The notes beneath the pieces are model-generated. The model saw nothing but the letters and a program-made list of their open reading frames with translations, searched no databases and had not been told where the DNA came from. Positions 1 through 5,433 of a DNA stretch of 6,306 nt are shown here, one piece after another. The position numbers were made by a program, and so were the translations under genes. Source of the DNA: an uncultured bacterium (GTDB taxonomy: Bacteria; Cyanobacteriota; Vampirovibrionia; Gastranaerophilales; Gastranaerophilaceae); NCBI GenBank assembly GCA_946183815.1, contig CAMHDG010000096.1, positions 1 to 6,306 of the forward strand, in the 5' to 3' direction. Position 1 is the first letter of the stretch. Each line of letters starts with the position of its first letter.

Positions 1-18
1 AAGTAGTAAATTATTGTT

Positions 19-35
19 TATCTGCGAAGCAGATA
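19..35. repeat. 7-bp hairpin with GAA loop
   Basis: TATCTGC (19-25) pairs perfectly with GCAGATA (29-35) around a GAA loop. It sits just inside the left terminal repeat of the palindromic element and overlaps it by two bases, so the two pairings compete slightly. Confidence 0.6.
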
Positions 36-37
36 TA

Positions 38-53
38 TCTCTCCTTGGAGAGA
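38..53. repeat. Perfect palindrome TCTCTCC-TT-GGAGAGA
   Basis: TCTCTCC (38-44) and GGAGAGA (47-53) form an inverted repeat with almost no spacer. As RNA it would fold as a six-base-pair stem with a four-base loop. The same TCTCC/GGAGA words recur at 99-106, 136-144 and 149-169, so this arm could pair with other parts of the element. Confidence 0.55.
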
Positions 54-56
54 GAA

Positions 57-96
57 AAATTTCTTAATGAACTGCTTGCAGTGAATTTAGAAATTT
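57..96. repeat. 40-bp imperfect palindrome
   Basis: AAATTTCT (57-64) pairs with AGAAATTT (89-96), AAT (66-68) with ATT (85-87), and ACTGC (71-75) with GCAGT (78-82), all about one centre between 76 and 77. The mismatched pairs are 65/88, 69/84 and 70/83. It forms the second-largest stem in the element and looks like a decayed or compensating palindrome. Confidence 0.6.
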
Positions 97-98
97 GA

Positions 99-143
99 GA
101 GAGGGTAAGTAATAGTTGGTTTAATAAGTAATTGAACCCTCTC
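99..143. repeat. 8-bp stem closing a 29-nt AT-rich loop
   Basis: GAGAGGGT (99-106) is the reverse complement of ACCCTCTC (136-143). The enclosed bases 107-135 are AT-rich and hold no further strong stem. The CCCTCTCC at 137-144 is repeated directly at 150-157, so the 99-106 arm could also pair with that copy. Confidence 0.5.
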
Positions 144-148
144 CCCAA

Positions 149-174
149 CCCCTCTCCAAAGGAGAGGGGCTTTT
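149..174. terminator. GC-rich hairpin followed by T-run, terminator-like
   Basis: CCCCTCTCC (149-157) pairs perfectly with GGAGAGGGG (161-169) around an AAA loop, followed by C and TTTT (171-174). On the + strand this has the shape of an intrinsic terminator, with a short U-tract. It may end transcription of whatever lies left of the window, or simply be the last hairpin of the palindromic element. No gene reading into it is visible here. Confidence 0.4.
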
Positions 175-210
175 AACGATTTATATCATTTACCCCTAAA
201 CAATAATTTA

Positions 211-227
211 TGTAACAAATGTAACAA
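211..227. repeat. Direct repeat TGTAACAA x2 (period 9)
   Basis: TGTAACAA occurs at 211-218 and again at 220-227, directly abutting the right end of the palindromic element. It could be a paired protein-binding site upstream of the candidate promoter, or a chance repeat in AT-rich DNA. Confidence 0.35.
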
Positions 228-239
228 TTTTTCAAACCA

Positions 240-272
240 TTGAAAACAGGCTCTTCTAAACGACTTTATATA
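240..272 (+). promoter_or_regulatory. Weak promoter candidate for the LysM gene
   Basis: A -35-like TTGAAA (240-245) is followed by TTTATA/TATATA (265-272) at 19-21 bp spacing, longer than the usual 17. The TTGAAA is also the right arm of a 7-bp hairpin, TTTTCAA (229-235) with TTGAAAA (240-246). ACGAC (260-264) and GTCGT (276-280) form a small inverted repeat around the candidate -10. A start of transcription near 279 would lie downstream of the ATG at 274, favouring the ATG at 304 as the translation start. Confidence 0.25.
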
Positions 273-303
273 TATGTCGTATAAGATAGAGAGCAATATA
301 TTC

Positions 304-2472
304 ATGGGTGATTTTGACACTACAATCCAAAATCCGACAACGTCAACCGGCGGTATAACAAGCGGTGGCGGGACTACTCCTGTGCCTGCGAATAAACCAT
401 CTATTGAAGATTTCTTTAATAGAAAGTTGACTCGTGCACAGGTTGCTCAGGAATTTGGACAAACAGGACTCGACTTATTCGATAAAGCAAACACTGATGA
501 GGATGACGGAATTTCACAATCAGAAATGGACTCATATAACAACCCCGCTCAAAAAGCAGATGATTTAACAGGTAAATCAGGAAAAAGAACCGCCACAGGA
601 GGTGTTTATACTGTTGTCAAAGGCGACACCTTAAGCAAAATCGCAGACGATTTTGGAATATCACTTATTAAACTATATAACGACAATAAAAGTGTTGTCG
701 GAAAAAATATGAACCGAATTGAAATTGGAATGCAATTAAAAATCAATAGTAGTTCAACTCCTTCAACAAGTTCATCTGATAAATCTACAAGCGATAAAAC
801 ACAAACAACACAACAAGGTCAAACAAAAGATTTAAAATCAGCACTTGCAGATTATATGAAAAGACAGAAAAGCGATGTTCCTCAGATTTTTCTTGGAATG
901 ACGAGAGAACAGGCTGAAAAAAGAGGCGGTGAAAGTTTAAGACTATTTAATCAATACGCAGGAGAAAGTGCTGATAAACTCGGAGCAGAGCAATATAAAT
1001 CCTACCAAAAAACCCTTAAATACACCTCATTTGATCAAGTTGCATCCGGCATCCCTGCAGTGCTGGGGAAAGACAATGGTAAACTTTCCAGAACAGAAAT
1101 GGGTGAAGTTTTAGACGCAATGATTGTTATGGGTGGTAAAGCAACAGGCATCGGACAAACTCAAGCATCAAAAAAATTATCAGGAAAAATAAGAGATAAA
1201 ATTGTTCAATACGATAGTTATGATTCTCCACCTACAAAAGAAAAAATTGCAGAACACGCAGATCTTTTAATGGGAGAATTAAAAACCTCTGTTCAAGACG
1301 AAATCAAGAACAAAGGCGATATTTATAAATCTCACTATGACAGATTAAAGGCAGGCAAATTCACCGAATTTGAACTTGCAAGCGGGTTAAAAGAAGGTGA
1401 TGAACTAACCGAAGAACAAATCCAAAAACTTGCAGAAACTGCCGTTAAAGCAGAACACATATATCCTGTTTTACAAACATTAGCGGAAGCAATGAAAGAA
1501 CAAGGCGAAAATGGCGAAAAAGATAACACCATTTTGCTCTTAATCATGCGATTAGGTGATAAGTTCTTTGAAAATGAAGATGTACTTGCAGTTGCACAAA
1601 TGACAGGTTTAATGTCAGTCATTGACAAGGCAAAACAACAATTTGCGGCAAACGAAATCGCAACTAACAGTTCATTAGACCTGCAAAATATGGATGAGGG
1701 TGTAGCAGCGATGTACACCGCAACCATTGTGGACAATGCAGATGCAGAAGCAGTAAGAGTATTCGCAGAAAACCATTCTGAATCCATAGACCTAATCAAT
1801 AAGGTTGTTGAACAGGTTATTCAAAACTCTAATAACGAAGATAAAAACAACGCATTAAGACAAGTTATATCAGATGTAAATAACAAAGTCGGCTACACGA
1901 CAGAAAGCACAAAAAATTCGAGAACCACCGACCCAACCCCTTCTTACACAACATCGCAAATAAGAGAAGAAAGTCAGCGTTATTATGCTAATTTAGGCAT
2001 CACAAACCCAACTACTGCTGAAGAGGTTGAACAACAACAATCTCGTCAGTCCGTTAACAAATTAAAAACAGAAATCGGACCTGCTCCTGTAATCTACAGT
2101 CCTGCAAGAATAAGACAACTCTCTCGTGACTACAACAACTCAATAGGTAAATTTGATACCCTCTCAAAAGAAGATCAAGAAGCGGTAAAAAAATATCTGG
2201 ATAACGCAAAAGGACAACCACAGGCAATTATGTCAATCATGCTTGCAGGAAACGAAAAAGTTCAATTATTCCTTGTCAAAGAAAAATATATCACGATAGA
2301 AGATATTACAAGAAACATAAAAAGTTTCCCTGCTAACTATGATGGCTTATCAGACACAATAAAAGATGCGCTTTATTCAAACGTCAAAGCATCAGTAACA
2401 GCGGGAACACTGAAACCTGAGCAAATGACTGACGGCGAAAGAAAGATGTATGAATACGCAAACCAAGACTAA
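304..2472 (+). CDS. LysM-domain protein with EF-hand-like loops, no signal peptide
   Basis: A 722-residue acidic, Lys/Gln/Asn-rich protein of unknown function. Numbering is from the ATG at 304. Residues 1-40 are a Thr/Gly/Pro-rich tail. Residues 63-74 (NTDEDDGISQSE) are an EF-hand-like Ca2+ loop with Asp at positions 3 and 5 and Glu at 12, but Asp where Gly is usual at 6. Residues 101-147 are a clear LysM domain (YTVVKGDTLSKIADDFGIS, then an NxxxI..GMQLKI ending), a fold that binds peptidoglycan or chitin GlcNAc. A Ser/Thr/Gln-rich linker covers 149-173. A second degenerate EF-like stretch (KDNGKLSRTE, 256-265) follows. The rest is predicted helical with no catalytic domain I recognise. There is no signal peptide or membrane segment, odd for a wall-binding protein. 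An in-frame ATG at 274 would add 10 residues but has no Shine-Dalgarno; the ATG at 304 has AGAGAG (288-293) 10 nt upstream, itself weak. The gene is sure; its role is unknown. Confidence 0.88.
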   Translation: MGDFDTTIQNPTTSTGGITSGGGTTPVPANKPSIEDFFNRKLTRAQVAQEFGQTGLDLFDKANTDEDDGISQSEMDSYNNPAQKADDLTGKSGKRTATGGVYTVVKGDTLSKIADDFGISLIKLYNDNKSVVGKNMNRIEIGMQLKINSSSTPSTSSSDKSTSDKTQTTQQGQTKDLKSALADYMKRQKSDVPQIFLGMTREQAEKRGGESLRLFNQYAGESADKLGAEQYKSYQKTLKYTSFDQVASGIPAVLGKDNGKLSRTEMGEVLDAMIVMGGKATGIGQTQASKKLSGKIRDKIVQYDSYDSPPTKEKIAEHADLLMGELKTSVQDEIKNKGDIYKSHYDRLKAGKFTEFELASGLKEGDELTEEQIQKLAETAVKAEHIYPVLQTLAEAMKEQGENGEKDNTILLLIMRLGDKFFENEDVLAVAQMTGLMSVIDKAKQQFAANEIATNSSLDLQNMDEGVAAMYTATIVDNADAEAVRVFAENHSESIDLINKVVEQVIQNSNNEDKNNALRQVISDVNNKVGYTTESTKNSRTTDPTPSYTTSQIREESQRYYANLGITNPTTAEEVEQQQSRQSVNKLKTEIGPAPVIYSPARIRQLSRDYNNSIGKFDTLSKEDQEAVKKYLDNAKGQPQAIMSIMLAGNEKVQLFLVKEKYITIEDITRNIKSFPANYDGLSDTIKDALYSNVKASVTAGTLKPEQMTDGERKMYEYANQD

Positions 2473-3089
2473 TTTTTAGGCTGTGTCACTTTGCTCTCAT
2501 TAAAAAATCCTGAATGATGGTAAACAAAATCTTTTACCTCGCCTTTATGGTTACCTTTGGAGTAATAAACAGGTGTAAAGGCAATCCCGAATGCCTGACG
2601 CTCACCATTTTTATAAACACCTTTCGCTTCCGCATAATCAGGTGCGTTATCAATATATTTATTTACTGCAGTTTTGGTTTCAAACGTGTTTGTTGTACCT
2701 GCTCTTTTTAGACTTATGTTTTTTGCTCTGCCAATATCTTCCCCGAATTTTTTATTAACGTGTTTCGCATCTTCACCCGTTACTATGTTAATAAACCCCT
2801 GAACCTTTTCTTTTGTTTTATCAATAACAGAGCGAATTAAAGGAACATTATAATAATCTTTATCTCCGCCTGTATATTCCCCATTTACCTTTTTTCCAAA
2901 TTTAAAAGTGTCAATTAAGTCCTGATTTTTTACCTTAACTCTTTTTGAACCGTTTAAATGAGCCTCCATATAGTGCAGGCACTTTTTCATATTTTTATCT
3001 GAAACAATTCTTTCACCCTTATCAGTATAAAAATATACATGGTAACCTGCTCCAAAACATGCAGGGTTAGAATTGACAGTTGTATTCAT
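2469..3089 (-). CDS. Hypothetical protein, 206 aa, second gene of a two-gene operon
   Basis: I do not recognise this family. The product is basic and soluble-looking, rich in Lys, Asn, Tyr and Gly, with no signal peptide or membrane segment. Visible features are two cysteines (residues 11 and 37), an aromatic patch near the N-terminus (GYHVYFYTDKGER, 15-27), a VTGEDAKH segment around 103-110, and a Tyr/His/Phe-rich C-terminus (DFVYHHSGFF, 187-196). It follows the 185-aa gene directly: that gene's stop and this start share one base in TAATG, and a GAGG (+ strand 3100-3103) lies 10 nt upstream of the ATG, so translation is probably coupled. Its stop codon overlaps the stop of the converging LysM gene by 4 bp. 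The ORF is long, has a ribosome site and is packed with its neighbours, so it is very likely real. No function is assigned. Confidence 0.8.
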   Translation of the reverse strand: MNTTVNSNPACFGAGYHVYFYTDKGERIVSDKNMKKCLHYMEAHLNGSKRVKVKNQDLIDTFKFGKKVNGEYTGGDKDYYNVPLIRSVIDKTKEKVQGFINIVTGEDAKHVNKKFGEDIGRAKNISLKRAGTTNTFETKTAVNKYIDNAPDYAEAKGVYKNGERQAFGIAFTPVYYSKGNHKGEVKDFVYHHSGFFNESKVTQPKN

Positions 3090-3103
3090 TAGTTTTGAAC
3101 CTC
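3087..3103 (-). promoter_or_regulatory. TAATG coupling junction and ribosome site
   Basis: On the minus strand the stop TAA (3091-3089) and the next start ATG (3089-3087) share one A. GAGG at 3103-3100 lies inside the end of the upstream gene. This arrangement commonly gives termination-reinitiation coupling and a fixed output ratio of the two proteins. Confidence 0.65.
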
Positions 3104-3646
3104 ATCGTGACCTGAACCCCAGCGGTGATCGATGGCAGCACCTTTTTCTGATACATTCAGACTTGCCTTAAACCAGTGGTAACCCAATGTTGCAAGTCCA
3201 ACAACACCTGCTGCTATTTTACCCTTCGTAGATAACAATTTTACAGCAGCCTTTGCTCCTTCTTCTACAACTTGAGGTTTCTTAACTGCTTTAATACCAT
3301 TATAAAGAGCATCCGCACCTAACACACCGATTGCACCGACTGCACCGTATGCCAGTCCTTTTGCAGTTGCTATGGTATATTCAACAGATGCTATACCAAA
3401 TTTTTTGACCCCTGCTATCATATTTTTAAAACTTTGGATTAAAGATCTTTTCTTCTTTTTAGGTTGTGGTGCGACCTCTTCCTGCTTTGGCGGTTCTGTC
3501 GGCTGAACTGATGCTTGAGAAATTTCAACCTTATCAGGAACTTGTTCTGTCGGCTTTACAACTACCTGCGGTTTTTCATGTTTTGAACGAAAAGCCTCTA
3601 ATGATGCATAATTGTTGGTTAATTCCACATTGTTATTTACTACCAT
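3089..3646 (-). CDS. Hypothetical protein, 185 aa, two candidate membrane helices
   Basis: I do not recognise this family. Residues 1-60 are a polar, Pro/Gln/Glu-rich and probably disordered region containing PDKVEIS (37-43). A basic cluster KKKKR (63-67) follows, then two Ala/Gly-rich hydrophobic stretches at about 93-115 and 142-159. These could be membrane helices or amphipathic/glycine-zipper segments. The tail (161-185) is polar. The basic cluster before the first hydrophobic stretch would fit a cytosolic N-terminus if it is a membrane protein. There is no cleavable signal peptide. The start at 3646 is supported by AGGTG (+ strand 3652-3656) five bases upstream. It is the first gene of the minus-strand pair, and its stop overlaps the start of the 206-aa gene by one base, so the two products probably act together. 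Gene fairly sure, function unknown. Confidence 0.8.
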   Translation of the reverse strand: MVVNNNVELTNNYASLEAFRSKHEKPQVVVKPTEQVPDKVEISQASVQPTEPPKQEEVAPQPKKKKRSLIQSFKNMIAGVKKFGIASVEYTIATAKGLAYGAVGAIGVLGADALYNGIKAVKKPQVVEEGAKAAVKLLSTKGKIAAGVVGLATLGYHWFKASLNVSEKGAAIDHRWGSGHDEVQN

Positions 3647-3677
3647 GGTTACACCTATTAATTTATTCTACACACTT

Positions 3678-3706
3678 AATATAACGCAAAAAAAGGTCGA
3701 TATTTG
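3678..3706 (-). promoter_or_regulatory. Weak promoter candidate for the minus-strand operon
   Basis: Read on the minus strand, TATATT (3683-3678) is a fair -10, differing from TATAAT at one position, about 30 bases before the ATG. The -35 at 17-bp spacing (CAAATA, 3706-3701) is poor, so either the promoter needs an activator or the call is wrong. Confidence 0.25.
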
Positions 3707-3735
3707 CTAAATAATTAACAAAATTTTACAATACT

Positions 3736-3764
3736 TATAAGTTATTTATTTAACATGATACAAT
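3736..3764 (+). promoter_or_regulatory. Extended -10 promoter of the ssb operon
   Basis: TGATACAAT (3756-3764) is an extended -10 element: TG, one base, then TACAAT, one mismatch from TATAAT. The matching -35 position (3736-3741, TATAAG) is weak, as is usual for extended -10 promoters. The predicted transcript start near 3771 leaves a leader of roughly 27 bases before the ssb ATG. Confidence 0.5.
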
Positions 3765-3776
3765 AAAGTTAAATAA
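3746..3776. promoter_or_regulatory. Operator-like inverted repeat framing the ssb -10 box
   Basis: TTATTTAAC (3746-3754) and GTTAAATAA (3768-3776) are perfect reverse complements, with a 13-base spacer that contains TACAAT (3759-3764). A dimeric repressor bound here would block RNA polymerase. It does not match the LexA boxes I know (CGAAC..GTTCG or AGTAC..GTACT). A separate palindrome ACTTATAAGT (3733-3742) covers the -35 position. The arms are AT-rich, so chance is possible. Confidence 0.4.
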
Positions 3777-3786
3777 GATTTTAATT

Positions 3787-3792
3787 AAGGAG
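3787..3792 (+). promoter_or_regulatory. Strong Shine-Dalgarno of ssb
   Basis: AAGGAG lies five bases before the ATG at 3798. It is the best ribosome site in the window and fixes the ssb start. Confidence 0.8.
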
Positions 3793-3797
3793 AACTC

Positions 3798-4139
3798 ATG
3801 AATACAGTTTTAGTTGTAGGACGTTCTGGCAGAGATACAGAACCGCCAAAATATTACGAATCAGGCAGATCAAGAGCAACATTTTCTCTTGCCGTTAACA
3901 GATGGGACAGCAGAACATCTTCCGAAATAACAGACTGGTTTAATTTTGAAGCATGGGACAAACAGGCTGAATGGGCAAGTAAGTACATAAAAAAAGGTAC
4001 TCTCGTTTCTGTTGAGGGAAGAATAAGAACAACAAACTGGACTGACCAGACAGGAACAAACAGACAATCATACATTATCACCGCTTCAAACATTAGATTT
4101 GTTGGCTCAAAGAAAGATAGCGCAAATGATAATTTCTAA
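3798..4139 (+). CDS. ssb: Single-stranded DNA-binding protein, short form
   Basis: Binds and protects single-stranded DNA in replication, recombination and repair. The 113 residues are essentially one OB-fold. The start NTVLVVGRSGRDTE, ATFSLAVNRW (27-36), the WFNFEAWDKQAEWASKY stretch (47-63), KKGTLVSVEGRIRT (65-78) and the RQSYIITASNIRFVG strand (89-103) are all standard SSB landmarks, with aromatic residues (W36, W47, F48, F50, W53, W59, W81) available for base stacking. Bacterial SSBs usually run 150-180 aa with a Gly/Gln/Pro linker and a DDDIPF-type tip that recruits partner proteins. Here only about 10 residues follow the OB-fold, ending DSANDNF: the terminal Phe and one Asp remain, but the acidic run and the Pro are gone. 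It leads an operon with the kinase gene, which starts inside it. The identity is firm; whether it is the main replicative SSB or a second copy cannot be told here. Confidence 0.93.
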   Translation: MNTVLVVGRSGRDTEPPKYYESGRSRATFSLAVNRWDSRTSSEITDWFNFEAWDKQAEWASKYIKKGTLVSVEGRIRTTNWTDQTGTNRQSYIITASNIRFVGSKKDSANDNF

Positions 4140-5433
4140 TCTTGTAGGGATAATAGCAGACGACCTTACAGGTGCTAACGACACAGCACTGCAATTTGAA
4201 AAACAAAATGCAAAAACAAAGATTTTGCTGGATTACAACATCCCTCCCGAAAGTGACTCAAAAACGGAGGTATGGGCTATCTCGACAGAATCAAGGAATG
4301 TTTCTCCACAAGAAGCAAAATCTCGTATGCTTACAACAATAGAGAACCTCAACAAAAACCTTAACCTTGAATATTTTTACAAAAAAATTGATTCAACCAT
4401 AAGAGGTAATATTGCGATTGAAACACTAACAATGGTAGAGGCACTGGAATACGATGCCGCAATTATCATTCCTGCTTTTCCGTCAGAAAAAAGAATAACA
4501 ATCGGAGGCTATCACCTTACAGGAGGGATTCCTATCGGACGTTCAGAAATGGCAAGAGATCCTCATTCCCCGATAACAGAATCTCATGTACCAACTCTTT
4601 TTGAATCAGAACTTGGCGAGGACAAAAAAAATCTTGTTGGCTCTATCGGGCTTAAAACTATTATGAATGGGGCTGGTCCTATTCTAATGAAAATCAATGA
4701 ACTTATAAAAGACGGTAAAAAACTTATTGTTGCAGACTCCGCCTGCCTTACAGATATTGAACAGGTTGTACTTGCTATAAACAAATCTAATTACAAAATT
4801 CTTCCCGCAGGCACTGCTGCCACAGGAAATATTTTGGCAAAATTATGGCTTCCCGAACAGGAAAAGGAAAAAGAACCTGTTGTTATTCAAAAGTTACCAA
4901 GACTGATTATTTCAGGCAGTGCTACCCAAATAAATGCAAATCAAATCGAACAACTTGAAAAAAGTTATGATTACGATATTTGCTCTTTTCCGCTTTCTGC
5001 AGAAAGAATTATAAAAGGAATTGATGAAGAGTTTTTTCAAAAAATTCTTTCAAAACTACAAAATGGTGAAACAGTACTCGTTCACTCTTCTAAATTGCTT
5101 GATAACTTTGACGGTTTTTCTGATGAATCACTGAAAGATGAACTCACCAGAGCAAAATTCGCAAGCAAAATTACAGATTTTCTGGCAGAATTAACTAAAC
5201 GCATTACAGAACAGCAACAGGTTATCCTGATAACACTTGGCGGAGAAACCTCATACAAATGTTGCCACGCAATATCTTCAAAAGAACTTACAATGAAAGA
5301 TGAGGTCGCACCTGCAATAGCACTATGCGTTGACTATAAAAATCAATGGATAATAACAAAATCAGGTAACCTCGGAAACCCACGTACACTTATCGAAATC
5401 TTAAACTATATAGACAGGCATGAGCAAGTATAA
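4126..5433 (+). CDS. DUF1537 four-carbon acid sugar kinase
   Basis: Cytosolic ATP-dependent kinase. Characterised relatives phosphorylate D-threonate, D-erythronate or 3-oxo-tetronates at O4. The 435 residues cover both family domains. N-terminal domain: IIADDLTGANDTA (9-21), KKIDSTIRGN (86-95), PAFPSEKRITIGG then ARDPHSPITES (143-153), and VADSA (202-206). After a charged linker (about 244-256), the nucleotide-binding C-terminal domain shows ISGSATQINANQI (262-274), LGGETS (371-376) and TKSGNLGNP (411-419). The segment that usually reads PGxP reads PAIA here, an odd change. The ATG at 4126 is chosen because it places IADDLTG at the usual distance from the N-terminus; a TTG at 4099 would add nine residues and has no ribosome site. 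The start overlaps ssb by 14 nt and the stop overlaps the PdxA-type gene by 14 nt, so one operon is likely. The partner dehydrogenase suggests a four-carbon sugar-acid substrate; the exact substrate is not readable from sequence. Confidence 0.93.
   Translation: MIISNLVGIIADDLTGANDTALQFEKQNAKTKILLDYNIPPESDSKTEVWAISTESRNVSPQEAKSRMLTTIENLNKNLNLEYFYKKIDSTIRGNIAIETLTMVEALEYDAAIIIPAFPSEKRITIGGYHLTGGIPIGRSEMARDPHSPITESHVPTLFESELGEDKKNLVGSIGLKTIMNGAGPILMKINELIKDGKKLIVADSACLTDIEQVVLAINKSNYKILPAGTAATGNILAKLWLPEQEKEKEPVVIQKLPRLIISGSATQINANQIEQLEKSYDYDICSFPLSAERIIKGIDEEFFQKILSKLQNGETVLVHSSKLLDNFDGFSDESLKDELTRAKFASKITDFLAELTKRITEQQQVILITLGGETSYKCCHAISSKELTMKDEVAPAIALCVDYKNQWIITKSGNLGNPRTLIEILNYIDRHEQV

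Larger units (their letters stand above)
7..210. mobile_element. MITE-like palindromic element with 14-bp terminal inverted repeats
   Basis: Bases 7-20 (TAAATTATTGTTTA) and 197-210 (TAAACAATAATTTA) are exact reverse complements. Both outer ends are TA, so the element may be about 200 bp (9-208) with 12-bp inverted repeats and a duplicated TA target, the pattern of MITEs mobilised by IS630/Tc1-mariner transposases. No open reading frame is inside, so it would be non-autonomous. The interior is almost entirely made of hairpins (listed separately). What is seen is the inverted repeat and the lack of coding; mobility is inferred. Alternatives are a non-mobile palindromic intergenic repeat or an RNA-structured leader. 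The left end lies only 6 bases from the window edge, so a longer element cannot be excluded. Confidence 0.55.

Noticed and set aside
7..210. CRISPR array or tRNA-like gene in the hairpin-rich leader
   Set aside because: The repeats are short inverted arms of different sequence, not evenly spaced direct repeats. No cloverleaf with tRNA landmarks could be made.
1335..1799. Minus-strand open frame of 154 codons inside the LysM gene
   Set aside because: It is antisense to a clear coding region and its Ser/Ala/Cys-rich product looks like a reverse-frame translation. No ribosome site or independent support.
2514..2711. Plus-strand open frame of 65 codons opposite the 206-aa gene
   Set aside because: The product is Cys/Phe/Ile-rich as expected for an antisense frame, and it overlaps a better-supported gene.
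3466..3684. Plus-strand open frame opposite the start of the 185-aa gene
   Set aside because: It lies opposite the Pro-rich N-terminus and ribosome site of the 185-aa gene, and the leucine/proline-rich product has no recognisable motif.
3647..3797. Standard LexA/SOS box upstream of ssb
   Set aside because: Neither the CGAAC..GTTCG nor the AGTAC..GTACT type of box is present; the inverted repeat there is TTATTTAAC..GTTAAATAA.
3854..4093. Two minus-strand open frames inside ssb
   Set aside because: Antisense to a firmly identified gene, with no start signals.
4099..4125. TTG start at 4099 for the kinase
   Set aside because: It would enlarge the ssb overlap and add nine residues before an already family-typical N-terminus, and has no ribosome site.
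4584..4784. Minus-strand open frame inside the kinase gene
   Set aside because: Antisense to conserved kinase sequence; product is low-complexity Ser/Ile/Pro-rich.
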